Origin: Clostridia bacterium
Lineage (GTDB): Bacteria; Bacillota; Clostridia; Oscillospirales; Acutalibacteraceae
NCBI GenBank assembly: GCA_017435385.1
Contig: JAFSFB010000012.1
Coordinates: forward strand, 124,001-188,000
DNA: 64,000 nucleotides
Direction: 5' to 3'
Shown here: positions 41,001 through 49,272 of the stretch, piece by piece
Layout of the letters: each line of letters opens with the position of its first letter
Position numbering within the stretch: position 1 is the first letter of the stretch
Made by a program: the position numbers and the translations under genes
The notes under the pieces: model-generated
The model's input: only the letters and a program-made list of their open reading frames with translations
What the model was told of the DNA's origin: nothing
The model's database searches: none

Positions 41001-44000
41001 GGAACAACTTCAGCAGAGGTTGAACTTCCCGAAGGAACATATATCATCACAGGTACTGATGACTACACCACAACTTATACCTACGGTGTAATGCGTCATG
41101 ACCTTACTCCCAGCTCAACCTCCGGTACGCCCTCAGCATCTGCAGATGCTTGGACATTTGAAAAGGTATCAAATTACGGCCAGTCAACTCAGTATGCAAT
41201 CTACTATACAGAAGCTGACGGAACAAAGAAATACATTCAGATGTCAAACGGCACTATGAGTATCGGTGAAACACCTTATCCCCTTATCGTAACAGCCACT
41301 CCTGACGGTGTCACAATCGGTGACGGTTCATATTACATCAACTACTCGGGCGGTGCACAAAACACAATCACCACATGGTCAACAGGCACGCAGCTCAAAC
41401 TCTATACAGTTTCCGACGGAACATCAACAGTTTCCAAAACTGCTCAGCAGGTAACGAACACCTCAAGTATTGAAGACGGTTGGTATATCCTTACCGGTGC
41501 AAGCTGGGGCAACTTTTCTGTCGGTTATGTTACCCACACAGACCATTCACAGTGGGGCCTTACCTCCAGCGGTTCAACCGCAACTCCTACCGGTTCAGAA
41601 GACGCTTGGTATTTTGAAAAGCAGTCCGACGGTACATATTATGTATATTTCGAGTCGTCAGACGGCACAAAGAACTACATTAATTTCCTCACAGGTACAG
41701 ATACAGACAAAGGTCTTGACGTTACAACAACACCCCAGAAGCTTACCGTAACTTCAAACGGTTCAACCATAACAATCGGCGCAAACGGTCTTTACCTTGA
41801 CTTCTGCGGTAACTCCAACCATCCCAACCATGTTGCAACATGGCAAAGCGGTACTGCAATAACAATGTATAAGGTTGTTGAAGAAACTGTTTCAAACGGA
41901 ACAGTTGCCGAATTCACGGTTTCTGCAGACGGCGAGCTTGTTCCTCCCGTTGAAGACGGCGGTTATGTAATTTACAACCTCAGCTATATTCTTTCAAACG
42001 AAACCAAAACAAACGGCTCAAATACAGGTGTTGTAAGAGTTGCCGAAACTCCTGTTTCCAATGTTATCACAACAGAATCAGCTTATGAATATACATTCAT
42101 AAACGTTGACGGCACAGTAAACAAATATTATATTCAGAACAGCGAGGGCAAATATCTTTCTATGGGTTCGGGCAACGGTACCGTTACCTTCTCCGATTCG
42201 CCCGTTGAGCTTACCGTTTACGGCAGAGATGACGGAACAATCTTTGTTTATAACGGCTCATATTTCCTTGATAACTTCCAGGATGCCAACGATATGTTCT
42301 CCTGCTGGCAGTCAACAACGAGTGCAACAGATACAAACCGTATTTTCAGACTTTACAGAAACGAAAGCGGCGCATCAAGCGGTGTAACGTCGGATGCAAA
42401 GAAGGCTCTTTATGCGGCTCTTGCGGAAGGCGTCACCCACGCCCCCGGAGTATATTCAACCGAAAGCTATCAGTCACTCTTCGATGCACTTGAGGCTGGA
42501 TATGCCCTTTATAACAATGCAGCCGCAACTGATGCCGAGCTGACTGCCGCAACAGATGCAATCAACGCTGCAATTGCAGGACTTTCCATTGAATTCAAGT
42601 ATATTCCTTCAACTATTTATAAGTACGGATATAATCCCTCATCGGATTCACCCTACTCTGTGGGTGGTGAGGCGTATAATGTACAGACCGTTGCTTCATT
42701 GAAGGCGATGATTCTTGCTGATAATAACCTCGTGGCACAGATTAAGGAAACCATAGGCTATGACACAAGAACTGATTGGGGCGAGGGTATGGCGGATGCT
42801 GCGCTTGAGGATGCAGTTGATGCTTATGCCGAGATTTATTCACTTCTGTTCACGAGCCATCCCGTAACCGATGAAACTGAATTCAGGAATGCTACCATCA
42901 ACAAAACTGCATGGAACAGATGGACAAAGGAAAATACGCAAGGTGCAGATGAGAATAAGAATGAGGGTGCTTCTGTTCAGGGCCTTTTCAGTGCGCTTCT
43001 TGTTGACGGCTTACCTGCAGACCATGCGGATTACGCTTCGCTTCCTTATGCCAATAAAGTTCCTTCAAACTCACTTCACGATTCATCTGACGGCTATGAC
43101 CTGACAATTTATACAGCCGATTCCTCAACATCGGAAGAAGTAAATCTTCCCGCTCTTGAAGGAATGAGCGTGCACATCAACGATATGTTTGCTAAGGAAG
43201 AGGTTCTCTCAAATGACACAGCTCAGGGCTATTCAAAGTTCTATTGGGATCTCAGCTTCCCGTTAGTTGTAAGTACAAACGAATACGGTATAAATACTTA
43301 TAAGTATTCAAGCTCGGACGAAAGCTATCTTTTCCAGGCAACCTTTGATGATGATACAAATACCGCAACGGCACAACTCACTCCTGTTGAGGATTGGTCA
43401 ATAAATCTTGCAGGTAAAGGCGAGGGCAAGGGCTTCTTCCCCTTCAACTATCAGAACGACACAACTACCCTTACGGGTGAAAACGCTGTTTATCACTTCG
43501 GTATGTCCTTCACAACCGATTTCTACATTCCCCTTGGAGGCACATATGCTGACGGCGAAGACGTTATCTTCAACTTCTCCGGTGACGATGACGTTCTCAT
43601 TTACATTGATGATGTGCTTGTTCTTGATAACGGCGGTCTCCACGGCAAGAGAGGTGCAAGCATCAACTTCACCAATGCATCGGTTACTTATCAGTATGCA
43701 TTGGATGTTGCTGAAGGCACGGTTAAGAGCACAACTGAATACGGAACAACATATACCTACGGCGAAGCCAATGACGGCATCAGCGCCGATAACCTTGCTG
43801 CGCTTGCAAAACTCAACGAGGTTCGCACGGACGGAGATCACCACACCTTTACTTTCTATTATCTTGAAAGAGGTTCAACCGATTCAAACTGCGAAATCAC
43901 CTTCAACATTCAGCAGGTTTCAGAGGATGTCAAGCTCAATAACCAGACTCTTGTTATTGACTACGGTCACCCGGTAACCTATGACATAACCGATAACAAC

Positions 44001-46301
44001 TATATTTCAGAGGCTGCACAGACAAACGCTGCAACTGTTGAATATGTAGGTATCACAGCATCAAACACAAATCTTGATGAAATTCTCCGCTTTGATCCGC
44101 CCGATAATCTTACGGGAATATTCAGTGCGGACAATACAGTTCTCAATGTTGAAGGTTTGAATTACGGCACCTGTTCGGTGAATGCTGACGGTGAATTGAC
44201 CTTCACCCCCTCAACAATTAAGTTTACGGGCAGAGATTATTTCTATTCTTGTGCAAAGGTTACCAATGACCCGACCTATGCAGCGGATACCGAATATTAT
44301 CAGTACGAAAGAACAGCGTTTATTCCGGCAACTTCAATTTATTTTGAAGATAACTATGCAAACGGAATTTCGTTTACTGACGGAGCAACGGCTTCAGGCT
44401 TTGATAATTCAACCTATCAGTACGGCATATGGAAAACTGTCGGAACAGAAACGGCTATGTCGCAGGCGGCAGACCTTGCGGATGATGATTCCGCAAATCC
44501 CTACGGCTACGACCCCGCTTATGATAATTGCGTTGAATACAGTGCATATTCATCCCATGTTGTGTCTGTAAGTGAGAAGAATAATCCTAAGTCAAGCATC
44601 AGCGGCGGCAGCGGCGCAAGCTGGCCCACAGCTGAGTTTAGCTTTACAGGTACAGGCTTTGACATTATCAGCCTCACCGACAGCAAATCAGGCGTTTTCT
44701 ACCTTGATATTTATGATGAAAACAATGTAAGAGTCGGTAAAAAGCGAATTGTTGATAATTATTACGGCTATACATATGGTCAGCTTTATGCCAATGAAAG
44801 CGGCGATGCCGTGCTTGATGTAACAGATAAGCCGCTTTATAACAGCATTCTTGGCGTTGTAACAACATCACCCACCTATTTTGATGTTGATGACGGTAAA
44901 GCCACACAAACGGTTACCTACTATGATGTTTCAGGCAATGGATACACCAAAACTCCCACATATTATGATGAAAACGGTGTTCTGACAGAAGAAGTAACCG
45001 ATACACCTGCATATGCCTATAACTATGCATATGGCTGGGTGGAAAGCGGCTCGGATGCAGCTCTTTATCAGATTCCCGTTATGAAGGTCAATGATCTTGA
45101 ATACGGAAATTACAGAGTTGAAATTACCTGTGCATTTACGGATCTTTATAAGCATTATGAAACCGATGCAAACGGCAACAAGTATTATAATCTTTATATT
45201 GATGCTATCCGTATCTATGATCCTGCAGGCAAGGATGACGGCATTGCCGACGATCAGATTCTTCAGTCCTTTAAGGATGATAAGGAATCATATCCCAACT
45301 ACCTTGAAATCAAGGATATGCTTATCGGCGCAAACACTCTTTCGCAGGATTCATCAACTCAGGGCGTAATCTTTATTGACGGTATTGCTGCAAGTGACAA
45401 TGACCTTGAAATGTATAAGAAAGCAGGCCCCAATAATGAGCTTTATCTTGCAAGGAATCAGGCCGTTGCTTTTGAGATCTGGGCAACAGCTGTTCCTGAT
45501 GATGTGCAGATAGGTGTCAAGAGCGCAACAGGCGCACCTGTATTTACCGTTTCTTACGGTGCAAATACGGTAAGTACTGCAATCACTTCGGCAACTGAAA
45601 TGAACAGGTCGCTTAATGCAGTTCTTCCTGTAGGCGGTAAGCTTGCTTGGACCAATGTTCAGGTTGGCGATGATACATATTACACCAGCGGTGTTGTTGT
45701 TATTCAAAACACGTCTGATTCAGAAAGTGTTCTTTCGCTTACAAATATGAAGTGGACCTTCACGGGTGCAGGTGCATACGGACACTATGCGGAAAATTAC
45801 GATGAGAGCACCGAAAATCTTTCGCTTATGTCTAATGTTGAAACCCAGAGCCTTGCTTATTCCGCAATGGCAATGAGATATGCTGACCTTGAAATCGGTA
45901 CAGATGACGTAACCGTAAATGAAACCGTCAATGCAGGCGAGGATGTTGTTATCACCGTTAAAACATCCGATGATGTTTCATCGCTTATTATCAAGGATAA
46001 AAACGGCAATGTGATAACACCTGAAAGCGTAACAAGCGTTGTTAAACAGCTTGAAAATGAAAATATCAAGGAATGGACGGTTGTTCTTACCGAAAGCGAA
46101 AGCGGTACATACACTTATTCAATTTCGGGCGCTTATGTAAACGGCTACACGGGCGACAACGAACCCGTTGAAATCACCGTTACCGTTTCCGATCCCGAAG
46201 AACCCGAGTCCACATTCTTTGAAAAGGTAATCGGATTCTTCAAAAAGATTTTTGATTTCTTTGTTCAGCTTCTGTCGTATTTCGGTGTAGAGCTTGTGTG
46301 A
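38055..46301 (+). CDS. Giant multidomain secreted GH2 glycosidase
   Basis: 2748 residues from ATG 38055 (AAAGGAG 9-10 bases upstream; an earlier GTG is too close to it). A signal peptide ends near TAFAAES (about 40). GH2 sugar-binding, Ig-like and TIM-barrel domains follow (45-620). The acid/base is Glu466 in WDVGNEISE and the probable nucleophile is Glu559 in FVMTETASA. Next come a DUF4982-like Ig domain (~690-800) and another Ig module (~820-920). Three related ~130-residue beta modules lie at ~994-1118, 1136-1275 and 1299-1435. A FIVAR helical domain (~1445-1512), a long linker domain, a fibro-slime/PA14-like domain (~1695-1958, with FSGDDDVLIYIDDVLVLDNG) and several beta domains make up the rest. 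The end is an amphipathic tail, FFEKVIGFFKKIFDFFVQLL. There is no LPXTG. Likely a cell-surface beta-galactosidase or glucuronidase acting on large glycans. Confidence 0.9.
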   Translation: MNKRTFKKCVVKAVSVMTALLIMLSSVAVLPSAINTAFAAESVSYSDPRLELDFNNNWKFHLGEESGAYAKAYDDSAWETVELPHDFSIIQEYTTTGTDAESGGLPGGIGWYRKMFILPTEYKDRRIIINFDGAYNHTEVYVNGTLVGENHYGYNAFSFDITDYVDCNGVSVNFICVRVENKFPSSRWYSGSGIYRDVTMTIINPVHVDLYGTHITTPNLASSNGSDGTVNATVTLANDDATAKTATVAVKIIDASGVEVGTSAETEISVPGSSKSEVTLQPSLSTPALWSPNTPNLYTLLTTVTQNGVVVDEYETRFGFRWINWDVERGFYLNGQAMKLEGVCMHHDQGALGAVQEYDALYRQMSIMKDMGVNTVRTSHNSPSETLLDICDELGIMVMDEFFDGWDGPKNNNIYDFSEYFDTEIEADNNLIGKENNQLWYEFVIKQTVKRDRNRPCVIIWDVGNEISETSGTAINTSNFGTIAQNMRTMLDALDGTRLICDGNNRRNITSGFNYEVEKYMSLIGGNYAPATWVGMQSEIASHADAVTGTTGKPFVMTETASALSTRGNYSQVKNNSVLHMTADSNKHITAYDSACVSWGTTAAGTWHYIITNDWVSGEYVWTGFDYIGEPTPYNNVSSMTAGNPNSSYFGIVDTAGFEKDTFYLYRSWWNENSDTLHIVPGTWDASELDIDSSGMVDVAVYSNADKISLFLDGNEIGYAIAATTETASGHTYKSWTETATNSSACNTTEFYTGDGNYLYAQFHVKQSAGSVLTAKAYRLENGSYVEITDTVGTNKVSAVSATKIFASRWGDTSKALTADGDSFAYIEFEAQDANGNFDADYNGTLTVTINGDGATIVGVDNGNQATTNKFQQPSVLSSDRKTAEIQMLNGKALAVIRTNENVGEISITTTDSSRYSVNGVTVTSAAETGAELSDEFEEIVQQPEDLVYVPTIYDEYEALKNNIAGLDGGEVDYTFYNANPEGTTSAEVELPEGTYIITGTDDYTTTYTYGVMRHDLTPSSTSGTPSASADAWTFEKVSNYGQSTQYAIYYTEADGTKKYIQMSNGTMSIGETPYPLIVTATPDGVTIGDGSYYINYSGGAQNTITTWSTGTQLKLYTVSDGTSTVSKTAQQVTNTSSIEDGWYILTGASWGNFSVGYVTHTDHSQWGLTSSGSTATPTGSEDAWYFEKQSDGTYYVYFESSDGTKNYINFLTGTDTDKGLDVTTTPQKLTVTSNGSTITIGANGLYLDFCGNSNHPNHVATWQSGTAITMYKVVEETVSNGTVAEFTVSADGELVPPVEDGGYVIYNLSYILSNETKTNGSNTGVVRVAETPVSNVITTESAYEYTFINVDGTVNKYYIQNSEGKYLSMGSGNGTVTFSDSPVELTVYGRDDGTIFVYNGSYFLDNFQDANDMFSCWQSTTSATDTNRIFRLYRNESGASSGVTSDAKKALYAALAEGVTHAPGVYSTESYQSLFDALEAGYALYNNAAATDAELTAATDAINAAIAGLSIEFKYIPSTIYKYGYNPSSDSPYSVGGEAYNVQTVASLKAMILADNNLVAQIKETIGYDTRTDWGEGMADAALEDAVDAYAEIYSLLFTSHPVTDETEFRNATINKTAWNRWTKENTQGADENKNEGASVQGLFSALLVDGLPADHADYASLPYANKVPSNSLHDSSDGYDLTIYTADSSTSEEVNLPALEGMSVHINDMFAKEEVLSNDTAQGYSKFYWDLSFPLVVSTNEYGINTYKYSSSDESYLFQATFDDDTNTATAQLTPVEDWSINLAGKGEGKGFFPFNYQNDTTTLTGENAVYHFGMSFTTDFYIPLGGTYADGEDVIFNFSGDDDVLIYIDDVLVLDNGGLHGKRGASINFTNASVTYQYALDVAEGTVKSTTEYGTTYTYGEANDGISADNLAALAKLNEVRTDGDHHTFTFYYLERGSTDSNCEITFNIQQVSEDVKLNNQTLVIDYGHPVTYDITDNNYISEAAQTNAATVEYVGITASNTNLDEILRFDPPDNLTGIFSADNTVLNVEGLNYGTCSVNADGELTFTPSTIKFTGRDYFYSCAKVTNDPTYAADTEYYQYERTAFIPATSIYFEDNYANGISFTDGATASGFDNSTYQYGIWKTVGTETAMSQAADLADDDSANPYGYDPAYDNCVEYSAYSSHVVSVSEKNNPKSSISGGSGASWPTAEFSFTGTGFDIISLTDSKSGVFYLDIYDENNVRVGKKRIVDNYYGYTYGQLYANESGDAVLDVTDKPLYNSILGVVTTSPTYFDVDDGKATQTVTYYDVSGNGYTKTPTYYDENGVLTEEVTDTPAYAYNYAYGWVESGSDAALYQIPVMKVNDLEYGNYRVEITCAFTDLYKHYETDANGNKYYNLYIDAIRIYDPAGKDDGIADDQILQSFKDDKESYPNYLEIKDMLIGANTLSQDSSTQGVIFIDGIAASDNDLEMYKKAGPNNELYLARNQAVAFEIWATAVPDDVQIGVKSATGAPVFTVSYGANTVSTAITSATEMNRSLNAVLPVGGKLAWTNVQVGDDTYYTSGVVVIQNTSDSESVLSLTNMKWTFTGAGAYGHYAENYDESTENLSLMSNVETQSLAYSAMAMRYADLEIGTDDVTVNETVNAGEDVVITVKTSDDVSSLIIKDKNGNVITPESVTSVVKQLENENIKEWTVVLTESESGTYTYSISGAYVNGYTGDNEPVEITVTVSDPEEPESTFFEKVIGFFKKIFDFFVQLLSYFGVELV

Positions 46302-46305
46302 GCTG

Positions 46306-46313
46306 AAAGGAGG
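46306..46313 (+). promoter_or_regulatory. Strong ribosome site for the cassette peptide
   Basis: AAAGGAGG lies in the 20-base gap between the GH2 stop and the peptide ATG (8-base spacing), implying high translation of the 81-residue peptide. Confidence 0.85.
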
Positions 46314-46321
46314 ATACATTT

Positions 46322-46567
46322 ATGAAAAAATTATATATTAAGCCTTTGGCTGTTTATGAAGGTATTCAGCTTTCGGCGAATGCCTCGGGAAGCTGCTCAC
46401 TCTTAGGTACTCAGGCGGCGCAGTATGTTTGCGCCGTTGAAGACCCCAATCTCGGTCTTTACATCTTTGCCGAAACAACGGCAGCTTGCGATACCATTCC
46501 TCCTGACGGAAATGACAGCGTGTGCTATGATATTCCCGTAGCTAATTTTAATGTTTTTACGTCCTGA
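46322..46567 (+). CDS. Putative RiPP precursor peptide, four symmetric cysteines
   Basis: 81 residues. A basic start with a Lys-Pro (MKKLYIKPLAVYEGIQLSAN) would act as leader. The rest holds Cys25, Cys37, Cys56 and Cys68, spaced 12-19-12, in a Gly/Ala/Thr/Pro-rich acidic stretch (SCSLLGTQ; YVCAVEDPN; AACDTIPPDGND; VCYDIPV) that ends NFNVFTS. There is no hydrophobic signal. The next genes encode a lipoprotein, an HprK-like protein, a radical SAM/SPASM protein and a PqqD-like protein, the usual company of a radical-SAM-modified peptide. Cysteines would be natural donors for thioether bonds. A strong hairpin follows the gene. Proteins with a similar KP...E...LS start occur, as I recall, beside such genes in gut Clostridia. 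Status as precursor is inferred; it could instead be a small partner protein. Confidence 0.7.
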   Translation: MKKLYIKPLAVYEGIQLSANASGSCSLLGTQAAQYVCAVEDPNLGLYIFAETTAACDTIPPDGNDSVCYDIPVANFNVFTS

Positions 46568-46575
46568 TTATTTTT

Positions 46576-46606
46576 ACAGCGGAGTTCCTTGCAAGAACTC
46601 CGCTGT
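46576..46606 (+). terminator. Hairpin between precursor and maturation genes
   Basis: A 12-bp perfect stem, ACAGCGGAGTTC with GAACTCCGCTGT, has a 7-base loop. Only a short T run (TTTCC) follows. It probably allows partial read-through or protects the peptide mRNA, giving excess peptide over enzymes. Confidence 0.75.
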
Positions 46607-46629
46607 TTCCTGAAAAGGGGAGCAATATT

Positions 46630-47346
46630 TTGAAATATAATATAAGAATATGTGCTGTATTTGTATTGGTTTTGCTTGTTTTTTCAATGTGTTCTTGCAA
46701 AAAAGGCGAAGAATTGAACAGAGAGCTTGTCAATATAAATGATTTGACCGTGCCCGTCAGCACTAACGAAATAACCGAAAGCGAAATCGGCGATTACAAG
46801 GCAGAAAAACCCAAAAATTCGCAGGTTGGTCTTATTGTTGACAGTTGGCTTAAAATAATAAGTATCGGCGAAACAGACGGCGTTGTCAGCGTTGTTGTGC
46901 GGAACATTTCGGATGCCGATGTTCAGTATGCGCTTTTAACTGTCAACTGCGGTGATAATACGCTTTCGTTTCCGATGACCACTGTTCTTGCAGGGTCAAC
47001 GTCAATTCTCAAATGCGATAAACCCGTTGAATTTGATGAAAAATCTTCATACTATAATTGGAAAGTTGAAGAAAAAACTTATTTCGCCAATGAACTTTCC
47101 GTTTATCCCGATGTTTTTGAAATTATGTGTTGTGACAAGCTGATAACGGTAAAAAATATTTCGGACAATGATATCACAGGTGATATATTCGTTTATTATA
47201 AAAAAATTGAAAACGGTGTGTTTTCCGAAGGAACTACCTACAGAGTCCGCATAAACGGACTCGGAACAAACGAAAAAATTCAGGTTGATGCGGAGCACTT
47301 TATTTCTTCTGACAGTAAGGTGATGTTTGTTACCTATGCACAGTAA
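46630..47346 (+). CDS. Cassette lipoprotein of unknown function
   Basis: 238 residues, starting at TTG 46630 behind AGGGGAG. A lipoprotein signal (RICAVFVLVLLVFSMCSC followed by KKGEE) predicts an outer-face lipid anchor. The mature part contains two beta-sandwich-like halves: SWLKIISIGETDGVVSVVVRN with NISDADVQYALLTVNCGD, and LITVKNISDNDITGDIFVYY with NGLGTNEKIQVDAEHF. This recalls FxLYD-type or immunoglobulin-like modules. No known family is certain. It lies between the peptide and the HprK-like gene, whose start overlaps its last 11 bases. A self-protection, receptor or surface-display role for the modified peptide is plausible but only inferred from position. Confidence 0.75.
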   Translation: MKYNIRICAVFVLVLLVFSMCSCKKGEELNRELVNINDLTVPVSTNEITESEIGDYKAEKPKNSQVGLIVDSWLKIISIGETDGVVSVVVRNISDADVQYALLTVNCGDNTLSFPMTTVLAGSTSILKCDKPVEFDEKSSYYNWKVEEKTYFANELSVYPDVFEIMCCDKLITVKNISDNDITGDIFVYYKKIENGVFSEGTTYRVRINGLGTNEKIQVDAEHFISSDSKVMFVTYAQ

Positions 47347-48175
47347 ATATTATAAATTTTTTGATACGGTAATCAGGGTGATAACCCCCGAACCCGTTGC
47401 AGATGCAGAGCCCTATTCGCAGTTTCTCTGCGATGAATGCAAAGCGGATTTCACGGTAGAATACAGCTTTGCGGATTCGTTGCCCCAAATTCCTGCGGAT
47501 GCGGTCTGCGGCAAGGATGTAACGGTTTTTGCAAACGACAATTCTTATTATTGCTGGTATAAAAATCACGGTGCAGAGGATTTTTATGCCTGCAGGATTT
47601 TTATCGGAGATTCACGCAAGGTGATTCTTCTTTCCGAATACAGAAATATGCTCTGGAACAGAGTGATTTTTGATCTGATGGGCTTTGAGGAAATTGCTTC
47701 TGTCAGCAGAAAAGCGGTTGTTCATGCATCTTTTATCATTAAAAACGGCAATGCCGTTCTTTTCACCGCACCCAGCGGTACGGGTAAATCAACCCAGGCA
47801 GCTTTATGGGAAAAATACGCAGATGCGGAAATAATAAACGGCGATAAGGCGCTGGTGTTTGTCAGCGGCGGTGTTGTTTATGCGGGAGGTCTGCCGTTTT
47901 CGGGTTCCTCGGGTATCTGCAAAAATAAGGCTGCTCCGCTTTGTGCAATCGTCTGTCTGTCACAGGCAAAAGAAAATAAATTGAGCAGGCTTTCCGTGCC
48001 CGATGCAACGCTTTTTGTTCTGAGAGGCTGCTATCTGCCTGCTGAAAATGAAGAAATATCTGAAAATGTCATTGATACAGTCGGCGAAGTCTGCGGACAT
48101 GTTCCTGCCTATAAGCTTGAATGTCTGCCCTATGAATCGGCTGTCAGAATTCTGGAGAATGAATTATGTCTTTAA
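47336..48175 (+). CDS. HPr-kinase-like P-loop protein of the peptide cassette
   Basis: 279 residues from ATG 47336, overlapping the lipoprotein gene by 11 bases. The P-loop is in VLFTAPSGTGKSTQAALWEK (about residues 142-160). ADAEIINGDKALVF follows, with the Asp of the HprK-fold, and GGLPFSGSSGICKNKAAPLC. The N-terminal half is unlike true HprK/P, and the catalytic His/Asp HprK signature is absent. Such shortened HprK homologues accompany radical SAM and lasso-peptide clusters, where some phosphorylate the peptide (as in paeninodin). Here it may phosphorylate a Ser/Thr of the 81-residue peptide or the carrier. The next gene overlaps by 10 bases, confirming one operon. Confidence 0.8.
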   Translation: MHSKYYKFFDTVIRVITPEPVADAEPYSQFLCDECKADFTVEYSFADSLPQIPADAVCGKDVTVFANDNSYYCWYKNHGAEDFYACRIFIGDSRKVILLSEYRNMLWNRVIFDLMGFEEIASVSRKAVVHASFIIKNGNAVLFTAPSGTGKSTQAALWEKYADAEIINGDKALVFVSGGVVYAGGLPFSGSSGICKNKAAPLCAIVCLSQAKENKLSRLSVPDATLFVLRGCYLPAENEEISENVIDTVGEVCGHVPAYKLECLPYESAVRILENELCL

Positions 48176-49272
48176 GCACAGAGCCAAAGTTAATATCTTA
48201 TCTTCACTCAAAAGGGATAGAAAAAGGTATTCCCGTTTCAGGCACTTTTGAGTTGACCTCACGCTGCAATTTCAGGTGTGAAATGTGCTATGTTCACGGC
48301 GAAAACTGCAAATCGAAGGAACTTTCCGCCGAAGAATGGATTGCGCTGGGAGAGTGCGCAAAGGATGCAGGTACGGTTTTTCTTCTTTTAACGGGCGGCG
48401 AGCCTCTTTTAAGGGATGATTTCCGCAGGATTTATTCCGAGCTTGGCAAAATGGGCTTTGTCCTTTCGCTTAATACAAATGGCAGCCTTGTCCACAATTA
48501 CTTTGATTTGTTCACCTCAAATCCGCCGTCAAGAATAAACATTTCTCTTTACGGTGCAGACGGCGCAACCTATGAGAATCTTTGCAAAACCGATAAATTT
48601 TCGGTTGTTGTTGAGAATATAAAAAAACTTAAGGAACTGAATATTCCCGTTAAAATCAATACAGTTCTGACCGATAAAAACGCTCATCAATGCAAAGAAA
48701 TAATTTCCCTTGCGCAGGAGCTTGGTGTACAGATAAGCACAACGGCATATGCTTATCCGCAGGTGAGGCTTAATGATGATTACGGGTCAAATTCAACAAG
48801 GCTTTCTTATTCTGAGGCTGCAAAGGCCACGGTTGACTGTGAGCTTTTCCGCTACGGTAAAGAAGCATTTCTTGCAAGAGCCTCAAAATACCTGACTCTC
48901 AGCAACGGAATGCCTGTTAATACTGTCAGATGCAGAGCAGGCAGGTCATCCTTTTGGATAACTTCGCAAGGAATTATGAGAGCCTGCGGAATGCTGCCTC
49001 AGCTTGAAGCAATGCCTCTTGAAAGCGGCTTTGAAGTGGCGTGGGAAACGGTCAAACAAAAAACCAAAGAAGTCAGGCTGCCGTTGGAATGTCTCAGCTG
49101 CAAATTTTCCGAAATATGCAGGGCGTGTGCGGCAATGTGCTATGCGGAAACGGGCGCTTTCGACAAGAAGCCCGAATATGTGTGTAAGCTGGCAGAGGAG
49201 GTTTACAACCTCACTCTTAAGGAATACAACAAAATTAAAAGCGAAGGTGAAGATACGGATGAAAATCAATAA
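48166..49272 (+). CDS. Radical SAM/SPASM peptide-maturase
   Basis: 368 residues. The radical SAM cluster is TSRCNFRCEMC (Cys34, 38, 41; CxxxCxxC), with SAM-binding LLTGGEPLLRDDF and INISLYGADGATYE. The C-terminal SPASM region has CRAG..., a CGMLP motif, and CLSCKFSEICRACAAMC with a later Cys, enough for two auxiliary 4Fe-4S clusters. SPASM enzymes of this kind make thioether or C-C crosslinks in ribosomal peptides (sactipeptides, ranthipeptides, PqqE and mycofactocin types). The N-terminal PqqD-like recognition domain is not fused; it is supplied by the next gene, whose ATG lies inside this gene's end. The bond formed cannot be predicted from sequence alone. Confidence 0.9.
   Translation: MSLSTEPKLISYLHSKGIEKGIPVSGTFELTSRCNFRCEMCYVHGENCKSKELSAEEWIALGECAKDAGTVFLLLTGGEPLLRDDFRRIYSELGKMGFVLSLNTNGSLVHNYFDLFTSNPPSRINISLYGADGATYENLCKTDKFSVVVENIKKLKELNIPVKINTVLTDKNAHQCKEIISLAQELGVQISTTAYAYPQVRLNDDYGSNSTRLSYSEAAKATVDCELFRYGKEAFLARASKYLTLSNGMPVNTVRCRAGRSSFWITSQGIMRACGMLPQLEAMPLESGFEVAWETVKQKTKEVRLPLECLSCKFSEICRACAAMCYAETGAFDKKPEYVCKLAEEVYNLTLKEYNKIKSEGEDTDENQ

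Noticed and set aside
46322..46567. Secreted small protein with disulfides
   Set aside because: There is no hydrophobic signal at the N-terminus, and the adjacent PqqD/radical SAM genes favour a peptide precursor.
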